Notes: generated by a model from the letters alone, not told the origin. DNA of 64,000 nucleotides from Linum tenue (GCA_946122785.1 CAMGYJ010000006.1:52038066-52102065), one strand, 5' to 3'; positions 1 through 10,991 are shown, counted from the first letter of the stretch. Numbers and translations: made by a program.

Positions 1-419
1 TGACCCGGCGAGAAAAACGGGCCGCACGCACCCGCCGGGCCGACCGCTATTAGGTACCGGGTTGGAGGTCAAATTGTGTCATTTTTTTCTTTAGTTTGCG
101 AAATGCACCTATTTTCCAGTTTTTCTTTTCGCCTAACTCAATCTTTGGAATACTAAGTTGAACATTTGAATATTTATGTTATATAAGTGTGTGTGAATTT
201 TCACTATATGTTGGATCTAAGTACAATATGTTATTTTGGTGTAATATTATATGTTATAACTCATATGTTAGATAAGATTTGATATAATTTATGAGGATAA
301 GTACAATATAATGACTCTTTCTATATTTCCGGGCCAAACCGGGCTAAAACGGTTGACCCATTAACCCTTGACCCACTAGCTCGACCGGGTCCGGGTCAAC
401 CCGCGAGTTGACAACCTTG
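1..419. other. Left flank outside the inverted duplication, no gene seen
   Basis: AT-rich DNA with two GC-rich patches of GGGTC/CCCGG words near 1-60 and 330-415. The second patch ends in GTTGACAACCTT. A related sequence ends near 12262 inside the left arm, so this is probably the end of a dispersed repeat. No reading frame of note. Confidence 0.5.
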
Positions 420-802
420 CTAGGTTTTCTCTTAGAAGATGAAAATAAGATCCCTTACTCTTTGCCCGAGTCTGCACTTTCGTTTTCTGGAGATTCGCGA
501 GGTACGGGCTAAGTCACGACCGTAACTTCTCTTATCACCCGTGACTCTCGCAACGACGTCATCATATTAATCCGTAAACCAAGAATTACGGGCGTGACCG
601 TAACTTGGAAGGTTCGCCTGTAACTTGTTATCTATCGCCTTTGTCTCCCTGTCTTCGAGTCACGGTTTGGTGAGGGATGTCACAATTACGATCGTGACTC
701 TGTGGCTTTGACCGTGACTCTCGATTTGGTCAACGACTCCTGATCCGTCTCTGCTCCATTTGACCCAAAAGATCGCCCTAGCCCTCCCTTGTTTCTCGAC
801 AT

Positions 803-1428
803 TAGACCTGGCAATTGGGTCGGGTTGGATAATTTTGAGTTGGGGACTCCGGTTACAGGTCGGGTCATGTTTGGTTGGCTTATTTCGAGTCAAATATTGA
901 CCCAACCCATTCAGTTTCAGGTCGGGTTATAGGTTGTTTCGGGTTATGAGCGCTCTCAGAAACAAAATCAAACATGCTTCATATTTTCTCAAAGAACACA
1001 AATTTTCACATATGCATGACAATAGTTTACCTAACATATGTCAATTAACATATTCTCAAATCCTCCCATGCTAATGAAATGAAATACAAATCACCCAAAT
1101 CCTCAAAAAACAATCACAAGAGTAATACTACTACAAGTAACACATGAATCATGATATTTGATTATCCTTAAACTCCAAACATGTCATTTAAATCCTTGTG
1201 TTTTTTTTAAACATCTCACCAATTTATTAGTGATTTTATCATTTTGGGAGTGATATATAAAATTGTACGGGTCTAACGGGTTGACCCGCTAACACACCCA
1301 ACCCGACCCAAAAAATCACGGGTTATCGGGTTCGGGTTCGGGTCATTTGGATTTCGAGTTATAAAAATTTCTACTTTTCGGGCAGTTTTAGGTCAGGTCA
1401 ACGAGTCGGGTTGTAATTTGAAGGTCTA
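803..1428. mobile_element. Non-autonomous hAT element, left-arm copy
   Basis: A 626 bp element flanked by the 8 bp direct repeat CTCGACAT at 795-802 and 1429-1436, the target-site length of hAT transposons. Both ends begin TAGACCT, and the subterminal regions are rich in GGGTCGGGTTG-type words. No coding capacity. The same element with the same target duplication occupies 57738-58360, so it inserted before the inverted duplication. Confidence 0.8.
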
Positions 1429-1524
1429 CTCGACATCCTGGGCCTACGGAGGAATAATATCCATCCAGGGCAACTCCGTCACATTTTGACGTTGTCTCAC
1501 GCCTTCGAAAAAGGTTAGTCCATA

Positions 1525-1800
1525 GAGCCGCTTTTTTTTATCGTATTGGTATTGATCTTTTTCGTATGTTGATTTTTTCATCGTGATATTGGTTTTTTCG
1601 CATTAATACTGATTTCATGTAATGGTATTACTTTTTTGTATTGATTTTATCGTATTGGTATTGGTTATATCTGCAATGATATTGGTTAATATATACTGGT
1701 ATTGATTAAATTTGTACTATTATTGGTTAATGTAATGGTATTGATTTTCGTGTAATTGTATTATTTGTTAGTATTTTATGTTTTTGTATTGATTACTTGT
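1525..1800. repeat. Degenerate TATTGGTATTGAT minisatellite
   Basis: Loosely repeated TATTGGTATTGAT-like units separated by T-rich spacers. The mirror copy lies near 57360-57625. The array is too degenerate to define one period. Confidence 0.6.
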
Positions 1801-2329
1801 TTTGTTTTTTAGTGGTAATGGTTCGCCTGAACGGAGACAGAAAAGAATCGAGAAGTTGACAAAGAAGTATCGGAGAAAGAAAGAAATGAACGCACACCTA
1901 ATGAAGTGAGAGAAAGAAAAGGAGCTACTTGGGAAAGAGAAAATTACAATTAATATATATTTGCAACTTTCTAATTTTAATCTACAAGTATATTAATAGC
2001 TGGTTATTGTAATTTCCACCTCATTAGATTTTTACTGCAACGAGAGTGAAAGTAGGAATGGTATTTTTGTCTTCAAAATTATCTATTTATTTCTCATTCA
2101 TTCCTAAAATAAGAAAGGCATACTACAATTTGAACCATGGTCATTTTCAACAATGACAATCATCTTAACCAATCAAACTACATAGATTAGTTGTATCATT
2201 TTAAATGAAAAAACAGACATGAAGCTAAATTAAAAAAATCACAGAATTTTTCATCGGTTAGCTAAGGTCACTAAATCTTCCCTCGGTACTAATTGGTGTT
2301 TTGATACTTCGATTTCATATTTAATTATT

Positions 2330-2815
2330 TTAATTATACTTTGATACTTAATTTAAATTTCTATTTATCTTATAAATAGAGGATAACTTTAAGATCATAG
2401 ACAAAATATCATTGGTTTAATATTACATATCGAATTGCTATATCGAATTTGTATAAGCTATGTTGAACTCTTCCATGAGTATTAGTTTATAGAACTACTA
2501 TGAGGCAATCACATTCATATCTTTCTACAAACTATATGGGACGAGTTCTTTGAACTTTTTAGCTCAGCTAATCGTTAAGTTTTAAACATCTTCCTAATCT
2601 GACATGCATGATTGAATCCAACAATCATTAGACGAGGTTGAGTTTAACAGGTTGGTTTATTTTATCTTTTTTTATGTATTAAGATAAATTTGTAGAGCAA
2701 GGACATGTCTTTATATACACTCTACACAATATATATACTACTGGCATGATAAAATTGTCGTCTCATTTCAAATTTACAACAACGAGAGCAAAAGTATGAA
2801 TGATATTTTGTCTTC
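2330..2815. repeat. Diverged direct repeat, copy 1
   Basis: Begins near the words ATAAATAGAGGATAACTTTA and ends with a CGAGAGC..AAAGTA..GAATGATATTTT motif. The same order of words recurs at 3478-3931 at visibly lower identity, perhaps 80%. The pair encloses about 660 bp holding a 64-codon frame at 3240-3434. It could be a pair of old LTRs, but I cannot find TG..CA ends, a primer site or a polypurine tract. Confidence 0.5.
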
Positions 2816-3239
2816 GCCATTATCTATCTTTATTTTGTATACAAAATAGACAAGTATTAGGATTGAAACTAATATTTCTTCAAACACAGACAAGAGTCAT
2901 AACCATGATAGTCAATTCCAGGTTGACTCTGTTGGTCAAACCAATTCTACTTACACTTGAGCATCTCGGCGAGTGTCGAAGGCTCAGTTGATTGTCTACT
3001 CGGGCTCGATCAAACCCATGAAAACCCAATTAAATTGGAAAATTCAGACCGATTTAACCAACTGATTTGAGCATCAGGCAACTTCAAAACGATGTTGTTT
3101 TCAAGAATTTGTATTCGTAGCTACGCTGTCATATCATCATTTTACTTATCACAGAACCCTACAACTTTGAACATCACAGACCATGTTCGACTATCCCGTC
3201 GTCTCGTCTTCTTTCTTTAGATTCGAGAGTCGTCGGAGT

Positions 3240-3434
3240 TTAATTCAAATTGAAACTAATTAGAAAAAAGTTGTTCCTGGTCGGATCAATAAAATTAGGA
3301 AAAAACCCAACAATCTCAAAACCCATCATAATCCCGCAATAGTAAATTTCATTTTTCTCTAGCTGCACAGTCATAGAACCAGTCGACCTCATCTCATACA
3401 AATAAGAAGCAAACATTATTAGAGGAACATGCAT
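3240..3434 (-). CDS. 64-codon open frame of unknown function, present in both arms
   Basis: A short frame starting MHVPLIMFASYLYEM and ending in an asparagine-rich tail. The mirror copy at 55718-55912 stays open over the same length with about four amino-acid changes. I do not recognise the product. It has no signal peptide or membrane segment that I would defend. It lies between two diverged direct repeats, so it may be a fragment of an unknown repeat or an exon relic. Preservation in both arms is weak evidence of function because the arms are young. Confidence 0.15.
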   Translation of the reverse strand: MHVPLIMFASYLYEMRSTGSMTVQLEKNEIYYCGIMMGFEIVGFFPNFIDPTRNNFFLISFNLN

Positions 3435-3477
3435 TTGAGTTGAAACTTTGTGTGACTAATAGAGGCCAAATTCCTCA

Positions 3478-3931
3478 TTTTAATTATTGTTTTATACTTA
3501 ATTAAATTCCTATATATCATATAAATAGAGGATAACTTTAAAATCGCGGTCCAAATATCATTGGTTCGAATTGCAGTATTTAATATGTAGAAGTGATGTA
3601 TAATTCTTAAATTAGTATTAATTTTCAGACCTACTATGAAACAATCGTATTCATATTTTTGTGTAAACTATATGAGACTGGTTCTTTGAACATCTTAGTT
3701 CGGCTAACCGTCAAATTTTAAACCTCTTCCTATTCTGACATAATTGGATACAACAATCATAAGGAGTTTAATAAGTTGGTTCATTTCACCTTTTTTAATG
3801 TGCTAATGAATTTGCAGGGAAAGGACATGTCTTAATATATACTCTACACAATATGTAATACTAAAATGAAAAAATTGTTGTCTCATTTCACATTTCCTAC
3901 AACGAGAGCGAAAGTAGGAATGATATTTTTG
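3478..3931. repeat. Diverged direct repeat, copy 2
   Basis: Second copy of the repeat at 2330-2815. Its last 10 bp (GATATTTTTG, 3922-3931) is the target duplication of the MULE that starts at 3932, so the MULE landed in the end of this repeat. Confidence 0.5.
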
Positions 3932-4504
3932 GGGTTAATTGCAAGGTTGGTCACCGATATTACTAAAAACATTCATGTTTAGTCACTAAAAATATTTAAT
4001 TCCATTCGTGGTCACTAACATTAGTTAAACGTTTCAAGTTTGGTCACTCTCAGTCCAACTCCGTTAACTTTGGTTGATGTGACAGTCAACTCTCAAAATT
4101 GACCGTTAAATGCATGATGTGGCAGTTAAAAAATTATATTTTATATTTTATATATTCCACCTAATTATCATCATCTGTAAAAAAAAATAAAAAACCTAAT
4201 TCTTCTACTACCTCCGCTGAACACGCTTTCTCTTCCCCGACTCCATACGTAGCCGTCGCGGCTGAAGACCCTCTCGTGCCGTGGTCGCCGCTCGCCGCTA
4301 CAGAACCCGATCCAGATGTCCGCGGTAGGTAGTTATCCATCTCCATGAAGATCAGCGTTGCGACCCCCGACTAGTGGTCGAACGCGGTGGCGAATACACT
4401 CCTCATCTCCTGCGACGGCCGGTTGTTCGAGAGGAACTCGTAGCTCAGATCTCGACGACTCGCCGGCCAGAACCCTCAATCATTAAGCACCGCGAAGATT
4501 CAAT

Positions 4505-4690
4505 GTCTAGCACGTTAGCTACTTCCAAAAATTTGGAGTTTTAGTTCAATTGGTTATATTTATGAGTTACGACGATGACATATTTCACATAAGTAAGAAG
4601 CTATTGTGACACCTGAGGACGTGGAGATGGCTTCCCAGCTCTTACTTCATCACCACCAATAATCACCGACAACGACTCCTTCCGGCCTAT
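4505..4690 (-). pseudogene. Captured HAD-hydrolase-like fragment in the MULE (left copy)
   Basis: Mirror of the fragment described at 54480-54690. Read on the minus strand, the interval contains the GGDEV..GKPSP motif and, after an intron-like gap, an ESSQCLMIE motif, both typical of haloacid-dehalogenase phosphatases. The Copia element entered the MULE about 70 bp away, at 4763, separating this part from the rest of the captured sequence beyond 10405. Confidence 0.4.
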
Positions 4691-4763
4691 TGTAAACACA
4701 GGCCAAAGATAATTAACACACTCAAACAAACTAGAGACTACCGTGAAAGTAAGCTTGGAGGCC

Positions 4764-5073
4764 TATGGAGAAAATTTGCTAGGGTAAAAGCAAAACCCTC
4801 AAGTCTGCAGGGTTGCTCTGTTTGCAGTATATATATGAGTTGAGGAAATCAGCTTAGTTCAGATTGCCACTTGGCAATCAACCACTGGCCTATTACAAAC
4901 CCAAAACAGTGTTTAGCAACGGCTAATAACGGCTAACAAGCCTTTAAAGGAAACGACATAGTTTTAGGCATAACAAACTTAAAACACATAAAACGTTCCG
5001 TTTTGCATATTGTATTCAACCTTCTCTTCGGTCTGCAATCCCTTCAGCATCAGGACTCAAAGGTAAGTTGACA
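4764..5073 (-). repeat. Copia 3' LTR
   Basis: 310 bp, near-identical to 10091-10400. On the minus strand it runs from TGTCAACTTACC to CTCCATA, so it starts TG but ends TA rather than CA. Confidence 0.95.
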
Positions 5074-5083
5074 CCCCCCTTCA
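5074..5083 (-). other. Copia polypurine tract
   Basis: On the minus strand the run TTGAAGGGGGG abuts the start of the 3' LTR, the expected place for plus-strand primer retention. Confidence 0.8.
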
Positions 5084-5698
5084 AGTTGTGAGTGCTCTCT
5101 TCACTCCCAACTTGTCCAGAAGATCCTTCAGCCGATTCCTGTCCAATCCCTTAGTGAATATATCAGCAAGTTGATTGATTGTACTTACATGAAAAAGTTT
5201 GATCAAACCAGTCTTCAATCTTTCTCTTGTAACGTGCATATCAATCTCAATGTGCTTTGTTCTTTCATGGAACACAGGGTTCTCAGCAATATGGATTGCA
5301 GACCTGTTATCACAGTACACAGCAACAGGAAGAGGAACTTTGACATCCATTTCACCTAGCAATACTCTTAACCAGTCAATTTCACAAACCAATAGAGCTA
5401 GTGCTCTATATTCTGCTTCTGATGATGATCTGGAAACTGTTGTCTGCTTCTTGGTTTTCCAGGTCAGAAGTGAGCTTCCAAGGAAGGTACAATACCCTGT
5501 TGTTGATCTTCGAGTGTCTGGACAGCTGGCCCAGTCTGAGTCACAGAATCCCACAAGCTTCAAGTCTGCCTTGCTGCTGTAATAGATACCTTGATCTGGA
5601 CATGATTTGAGATATCTTAGTACTCTGTAGGCTGCTTGTAAATGTTCTGTGTAGGGTTTCTTCTGAAATTGGCACAACTGCTGCACTGAATATGTCAA
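5081..5698 (-). pseudogene. Copia RNase H, C-terminal part of pol
   Basis: A 205-codon frame covering the end of the reverse-transcriptase domain and the Copia-type RNase H. Visible landmarks are YRVLRYLKS, CDSDWA, SSSEAEYRAL (catalytic Glu), HIEIDMHVTRE and DIFTKGL. It degrades the RNA strand of the replication hybrid in the virus-like particle. It is in the same frame as the reverse-transcriptase block at 5750-7117 and is separated from it by a TAG at 5750-5752, which looks like a single C-to-T change in a glutamine codon. It ends beside the polypurine tract, as is usual. Confidence 0.9.
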
Positions 5699-5749
5699 GT
5701 CAGGCCTAGTTATAGTTATGTAATGTAGCCTCCCAACTAGCCTTCTGTA

Positions 5750-7117
5750 CTATTCTGGATCATCAAGTAAAGTTCCTTGTGTTGCTGTTAACTTAATCTT
5801 TGGATCTGATGGTGACTTGCATCCTTTGGCATTCAAGTAACCTGTATCAGTCAGCAAGTCCATGCAATATTTCCTTTGACAAACCATTAATCCTTCTGCT
5901 GTCCTGTTCACTTCTAACCCTAAGAAGTATTTTAAAGGTCCAAGCAGTTTGATCTTAAACTCCTTGCTCAAAGAAGTTTTAACCTGGTCTATGTCTTTCT
6001 GAGCATCACCAGCTAAGATTATGTCATCCACATAGACAAGTAGGACAACAATTCTTCCATGAATCCACTTAGTAAATATAGAATAATCTGAGGCTGACTG
6101 ATAGAATCCACTTTTCAACAGGAAACCAGTTAACTTGGCAAACCATTGTCTTGAGGCCTGTTTAAGACCATACAAAGACTTCTTTAGCTTGCAAGCCATT
6201 CTCTTAGGACTTCCAGGTGGCAACTCAACTCCTTGAGGTATCTGCATATATACATCTTCATGTAGATCCCCATTTAGGAAAGCATTGGAAACATCCAACT
6301 GCTCTAGAGTCCAGTTCTTGACTGCAGCTATGGCTAGCAATGCCTTTACTGAGTTAATCTTGGCTACTGGAGAAAAAGTATCCAGGAAATCTATCCCATA
6401 TATCTGTGTGAAACCTTTAGCCACTAGTCTTGCTTTGTACCTCTCAATTGTTCCATCCTGTTTTAGTTTAAGCTTGAATACCCATTTACAGCCAACTATG
6501 TGCTTGTCTGGTGGTGCTTCAACTATCTCCCAGGTCTGGTTTGCTTCCAGGGCATGTATTTCCTCTATTACTGCTCTATTCCATTCAATGGATTTAACTG
6601 CCTCATGGTATGAGGTTGGTTCCTCATGCTTCAGCACACTCAAAGCATATATCCTATCTTTCTCATTTAAGCATTCAACATTTAGAGATATAGGATGCTT
6701 ACTTGTGCTTGCTGCTGTCCCAAAAGCACCAAATGTCAATTGGGTATCCAGGAAATCTATCTCATATATCTGTGTGAAACCTTTAGCCACTAGTCTTGCT
6801 TTGTACCTCTCAATTGTTCCATCCTGTTTTAGTTTAAGCTTGAATACCCATTTACAGCCAACTATGTGCTTGTCTGGTGGTGCTTCAACTATCTCCCAGG
6901 TCTGGTTTGCTTCCAGGGCATGTATTTCCTCTATTACTGCTCTATTCCATTCAATGGATTTAACTGCCTCATGGTATGAGGTTGGTTCCTCATGCTTCAG
7001 CACACTCAAAGCATATATCCTATCTTTCTCATTTAAGCATTCAACATTTAGAGATATAGGATGCTTACTTGTGCTTGCTGCTGTCCCAAAATCACCAAAT
7101 GTCAATTGGGGATCCAG
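5750..7117 (-). pseudogene. Copia reverse transcriptase with a 122-codon internal duplication
   Basis: RVT_2-type polymerase block. The catalytic YVDD sits in LLVYVDDIILAG, preceded by QLDVSNAFLNGDL and KKSLYGLKQASRQW. The N-terminal third is present twice in tandem and in frame: the block from FGTAASTSKHPISLN to GIDFLDT is repeated as an exact-length 122-codon unit. In the upstream copy a glutamate replaces the glycine of that last motif. The block is closed upstream by TAA at 7118-7120 and downstream by TAG at 5750-5752. The duplicated fingers region would probably disrupt the polymerase fold. Confidence 0.92.
6378..7109 (-). repeat. 366 bp tandem duplication inside the Copia polymerase gene
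   Basis: 6378-6743 and 6744-7109 are two adjacent copies with an offset of exactly 366 bp, checked at both ends (GTATCCAGGAAATCTATC and GTCAATTGGG). Only a few substitutions separate them. The length is a multiple of three, so the frame is kept. Confidence 0.95.
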
Positions 7118-7813
7118 TTAACAGTCATTGAGCTTAGCAGGTAATACTGGTTGCCTTTGTGATCTTCTTGGAGGTTCAAAGTCTGCTTGTGGCAGTAACT
7201 CAGAATCATGATCAGCAACTTCAGGAGCTGCTGTTTCATGTTCAGGGGTGACATTTGCAGGAGATGCATCTTCACTGTCACTTGGATCATCATCAGTATC
7301 ACCATCCCCCCTTGCAGCTGAGGCCCGATCAAAGGAAACAGGTGCTGAAGGTGTAGGAAGTGAAGATGTAGGAACCAGGATAGGAGGAGCTGATGCTGAG
7401 GACTGAGTAGGAGGTGAAGTAGATGAAGGAGAGGGAGAGTCTGATGTATCTGAACAATCTCTGAAAGGAAGAATTGTTTCATAGAAGATAACATCTCGAG
7501 ATAAGAAGACTCTCCTATCATCTAAATCCAGCAGCTTATACCCTTTAACTCCTGCAGGAATGCCTAAGAAAACACATTGTCTTGCCCTTGGTGCAAATTT
7601 TGTCCTGTTATGCCCAAGTGTACTGGCATAACACAGGCTACCAAACACTTTAAGGTTGCCAAGAAATGGTTGGTGGTTGTAAAGTACTTCAAATGGTGAT
7701 TTGCCAAGTAAAATGGGAGTTGGCATTCTGTTAATTAGATACACTGCATGAAGAATGCAGTCATTCCAAAAGGTTAAGGGTAAACCAGATTGGAATCTAA
7801 GTGACCTAGCCAC
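7118..7813 (-). pseudogene. Copia integrase C-terminal region and linker
   Basis: A 231-codon frame that continues the integrase after the stop at 7856-7858. It has the [20 protein letters not shown] block typical of the Copia integrase tail, then a serine/proline/acid-rich linker leading to the polymerase. The TAA at 7118-7120 closes it two codons before the duplicated polymerase segment. In intact Copia elements all of this is one polyprotein. Confidence 0.88.
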
Positions 7814-7855
7814 ATTTAGAATGTGCTGGTGCTTCCTTTCAACCCTGGCATTTTG

Positions 7856-10057
7856 TTATGGGGTTTCCACACAAGACATCTGATGCTCTATCCCTTTCTC
7901 CATAAAGAATTCCTTCATATGAAATTCCTGCCCTTGGTCACTTCTAATTATCTTGACAGTAGTATTAAATTGATTTTCAACCAGAGCACATAAACCTTTC
8001 AGCAAGTCCCTTGTTTCATGTTTGTGTTTCATTAAGTAAACCCATACTGCCCTTGTATGATCATCCACAACAGTAAGAAAATAAGAGTGACCATCATAGG
8101 ATTGAACAGATAAAGGTCCCCATATGTCTACATGAACCAAGTCAAAAGGACATTTTGCAATACTGGTACTGGTTGGGAAAGGGAGTCTTTTGTGTTTTGA
8201 GAAATGACATACATCACAGTGTAGAATCTTAGAGCTAGTTATAGTAGAATTTGATTTCTGCAACATGGAAATTCTATCACTACTGGCATGTCCTAATCTC
8301 CAATGCCAAATATCAAAATGCAAAGGATTGAAATTGAAGATGGTGGCTGCTTGGTGGTCTGGCTTCTGGTCTTGGTTTGGTGGAAAGGTGAGATGGTAAA
8401 GGCCTCTATGCTCTCTTGCTAAACCAATCATCTTCAAGCTTAACTGGTCCTGGATATGACACAGATTAGAATGAAAATGTAAGACTAGTGGGCAATCATT
8501 GGTAAGTTTGCTAACTGAGACAAGGTTGAAAGAGAAGCTAGGGACATGTAGGACATTGTGTAAAATCAAGCCTGTAGGCAGTTTAACTGTGCCAATATGA
8601 GTGACTTGGACCCTAGTAGTATTAGGTAGATTCACATAGACATCTTGAACTGGTTTGTGCTCTATAAATAAGGCTAATGAACAAGAAATGTGATCTGAGG
8701 CACCTGTATCTAGAATCCAAAGACTTGTAGAATTGGTTTGGTTAAACTGACTTGAGGTAGACAGGCTATATTTACCTGAGTAATTGGGATATGGTGGAGG
8801 GATTTGAGTGACTGAATAGGCATGGTGAGGCAAAGATGGTGAGGTTGGAGGTGAAGGAAAGTTACCAGTACCAGATTGCATCATGCTTCTTAACTTGTTC
8901 ATTTCCTCTGGTGTAAAACCAACCACTGTTTTAGAAGCACTTACTGGACTACCTCCTGGTGTATCAGTCGAGCTGGAGTAGCTTACTTCAGTAGTTGAAT
9001 CACTAGAACCTGCTTGTGATACTGATCCTGCAAAGCTGGAAGCATTGCCCTGAGATCCTCCTCCATTCTGTGATTCTCTCTTCTTTTTAGCTCTCCAACA
9101 CTGCTCAACATTATGATTTGTTCTTTTGCAGAAGATGCAAAACTTCTTCCCTTGTCCTCTTGGTCTCTCATCTTGCTCAGTCTCAACAGCCAATGCCACA
9201 CTTTGGCCTTTCCTTCCACCATGAGTTTCTGCTTTCAGCTTCTGTTCATATTGGAGCAGATCATCCACTACCTCAGACACAGTGGGTAGTGGTTTGCGAG
9301 ATAACAACTGACTCTTGACAATTTCATAGTCTGGATGCAGACCCCTGAGAAACCTGATCAGATAATCAGTTTCCTGCCTCTCTGTGTAGGCTACAACAGC
9401 ATCACATGGATTCACATTCCCAGGTGCACAATTACATGGAACTATGGGACTGAATTGTGCCAGTTCTTCCCAAATTCCCTTGATCTCATTGTGATACTGG
9501 TTGATAGTGCGGTTCCCTTGCTTGCACTTGTGGATATCATCCTCCAGATTTGTAATTCGTATGGCATTGGGTTTACCATACCTCCTTTTCAACTCATCCC
9601 ACAGTACCTTAGCACTAACATGATTCATCACAGAACGTCGAAGATCTTTGTGCAAGGAATTCAAGATCCATGATAACACAGCTGTGTTACATCCATCCCA
9701 AAGCATAAATGTGTCATCATTCACTGGAGGCATTGGAATGCTTCCATCGATAAAACCCATCTTATGTTTCATCTTCAAACCCATTATGACAGATCTACTC
9801 CACATAATGTAATTCGTCCCATCAAACACCTCTGAACCTATAGACTGATTCAGTGCTTCATTAGGGTTCAAGTAAAAAGGATTACCAAAGGTTATCACCT
9901 CAGATCTGATGGTGTTTTGTTGCTGCTGCTCCTGCTGCTGGGTCTCAGTGTAAGTACCAAACTGGAAACCTCGAGCACCAGACATTGTTGCTCCTGAGGC
10001 TGCTGATCCACTTGCAGTTTCCTTTCCATGGCTTGACTGGGGTGGTGTGTTTGCCAT
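7856..10057 (-). pseudogene. Copia gag, protease and integrase core
   Basis: A 733-codon frame beginning near the primer-binding site. The gag domain covers about residues 75-290 (WSRSVIMGLKMK block). A CX2CX4HX4C zinc knuckle spans about residues 307-320. The aspartic protease motif WILDTGA is near residue 450, the pre-integrase HWRLGH near 595, and the integrase core starts with VDIWGP and IIRSDQGQEF, giving the first two catalytic aspartates. The frame stops at TAA 7856-7858 where a glutamine codon is expected. The third catalytic acid therefore lies beyond the stop. Gag forms the particle and integrase inserts the cDNA. Confidence 0.93.
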
Positions 10058-10078
10058 TGTAACCCTAGATGCGTCGCC

Positions 10079-10090
10079 GCTCTGATACCA
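10079..10090 (-). other. Copia primer-binding site
   Basis: TGGTATCAGAGC on the minus strand, immediately after the 5' LTR. This is the standard plant Copia site complementary to initiator tRNA-Met. Confidence 0.95.
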
Positions 10091-10400
10091 TATGGAGAAA
10101 ATTTGCTAGGGTAAAAGCAAAACCCTCAAGTCTGCAGGGTTGCTCTGTTTGCAGTATATATATGAGCTGAGGAAATCAGCTTAGTTCAGATTGCCACTTG
10201 GCAATCAACCACTGGCCTATTACAAACCCAAAACAGTGTTTAGCAACGGCTAATAACGGCTAACAAGCCTTTAAAGGAAACGACATAGTTTTAGGCATAA
10301 CAAACTTAAAACACATAAAACGTTCCGTTTTGCATATTGTCTTCAACCTTCTCTTCGGTCTGCAATCCCTTCAGCATCAGGACTCAAAGGTAAGTTGACA
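10091..10400 (-). repeat. Copia 5' LTR
   Basis: 310 bp partner of 4764-5073. By eye it differs only in GAGC/GAGT and GTC/GTA. It carries the promoter of the element, though I cannot place the start site with confidence. Confidence 0.95.
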
Positions 10401-10428
10401 AGGCCGTCGAACTTCTCACCGACACGGC

Positions 10429-10474
10429 AGCTGGAGAGGTTTTTTTTTTTTTTTGATAAATAGCTGGAGAGGTT
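10429..10474 (-). repeat. Poly(T) micro-insertion with 13 bp target duplication
   Basis: AGCTGGAGAGGTT occurs at 10429-10441 and again at 10462-10474, separated by a T-run and GATAAAT. The right arm has a single copy of this site (two substitutions) and no T-run. A poly(A) tail plus a 13 bp target duplication is the signature of LINE-driven target-primed reverse transcription. Here almost nothing but the tail was copied. Confidence 0.7.
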
Positions 10475-10991
10475 ATGAAAGGACTCCCAGCCGGTGGTGC
10501 AATTGGGTTTGAGAGGGAAATCGTGGGGGCGAGAGGTTATGCTAGGGAATAATCTACCGGAAATAGGCGGCGGGAAGGTGGAGAAGAATAGTAGCAACGT
10601 TGTAGTGGCGGCAAAGACGTACGTGTTGTGAACAAGAACCGAAGTCCTCCCCACGCCGGCCTCTGACCATCATTATGCTGCCCGGCCAGGGGACGCGGCG
10701 GCGAGAACTAAAATATTTTTATTTTTTAATAGTTGCAAAGATGAGATGGAAAATTAAAAATATTTTATTTATTTTATTATTTTTTAACTGTCACGTCACA
10801 CATTTAACGGTCAACTTTAAGAGTTGACTGCCACATCAGCCAAAGTTAACGGAGTTGGACGGAGAGTGACCGAACTTGAAATGTTTAACTAATGTTAGTG
10901 ACCACGAATGGAATTAATTATTTTCAGTGACTGAACATGAACTTTTTTAATAATCTCAATGACCAACCTTGCAATTAACCCGATATTTTTG

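Larger units (their letters stand above)
4764..10400 (-). mobile_element. Ty1/Copia LTR retrotransposon, recent, with three in-frame stops
   Basis: A complete 5637 bp element reading leftward. The two 310 bp LTRs (4764-5073 and 10091-10400) differ at two positions by eye. The 5 bp target duplication AGGCC lies at 4759-4763 and 10401-10405. The primer-binding site TGGTATCAGAGC (plant initiator tRNA-Met type) directly follows the 5' LTR. A G-rich polypurine tract directly precedes the 3' LTR. Internal order is gag, protease, integrase, reverse transcriptase, RNase H, the Copia order. The mirror position in the right arm (near 54387) has a single GGCCT and no insert. Three nonsense codons and a 366 bp internal duplication make this copy non-autonomous. 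Confidence 0.97.
3932..10981. mobile_element. Mutator-like element with gene fragments, split by Copia (left arm)
   Basis: Terminal inverted repeats of about 200 bp (3932-4136 and 10783-10981) begin GGGTTAATTGCAAGGTTGGT. They are flanked by the 10 bp direct repeat GATATTTTTG at 3922-3931 and 10982-10991. Long TIRs and a 9-10 bp target duplication fit a MULE. Without the Copia insertion the element is about 1.4 kb, matching the uninterrupted copy at 53851-55220. There is no transposase. The interior is GC-richer than its surroundings and contains apparent host-gene pieces, as in Pack-MULEs. Confidence 0.85.

Noticed and set aside
6285..7121. A 278-codon plus-strand frame across the Copia polymerase
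   Set aside because: It is the antisense of the polymerase block, and its length and internal repeat come only from the 366 bp duplication. No domain of its own.
10079..10090. TGGTATCAGAGC as part of a tRNA gene
   Set aside because: Only 12 bases match; it sits directly after an LTR (also at 14333, 50459 and 50529) and is a primer-binding site.
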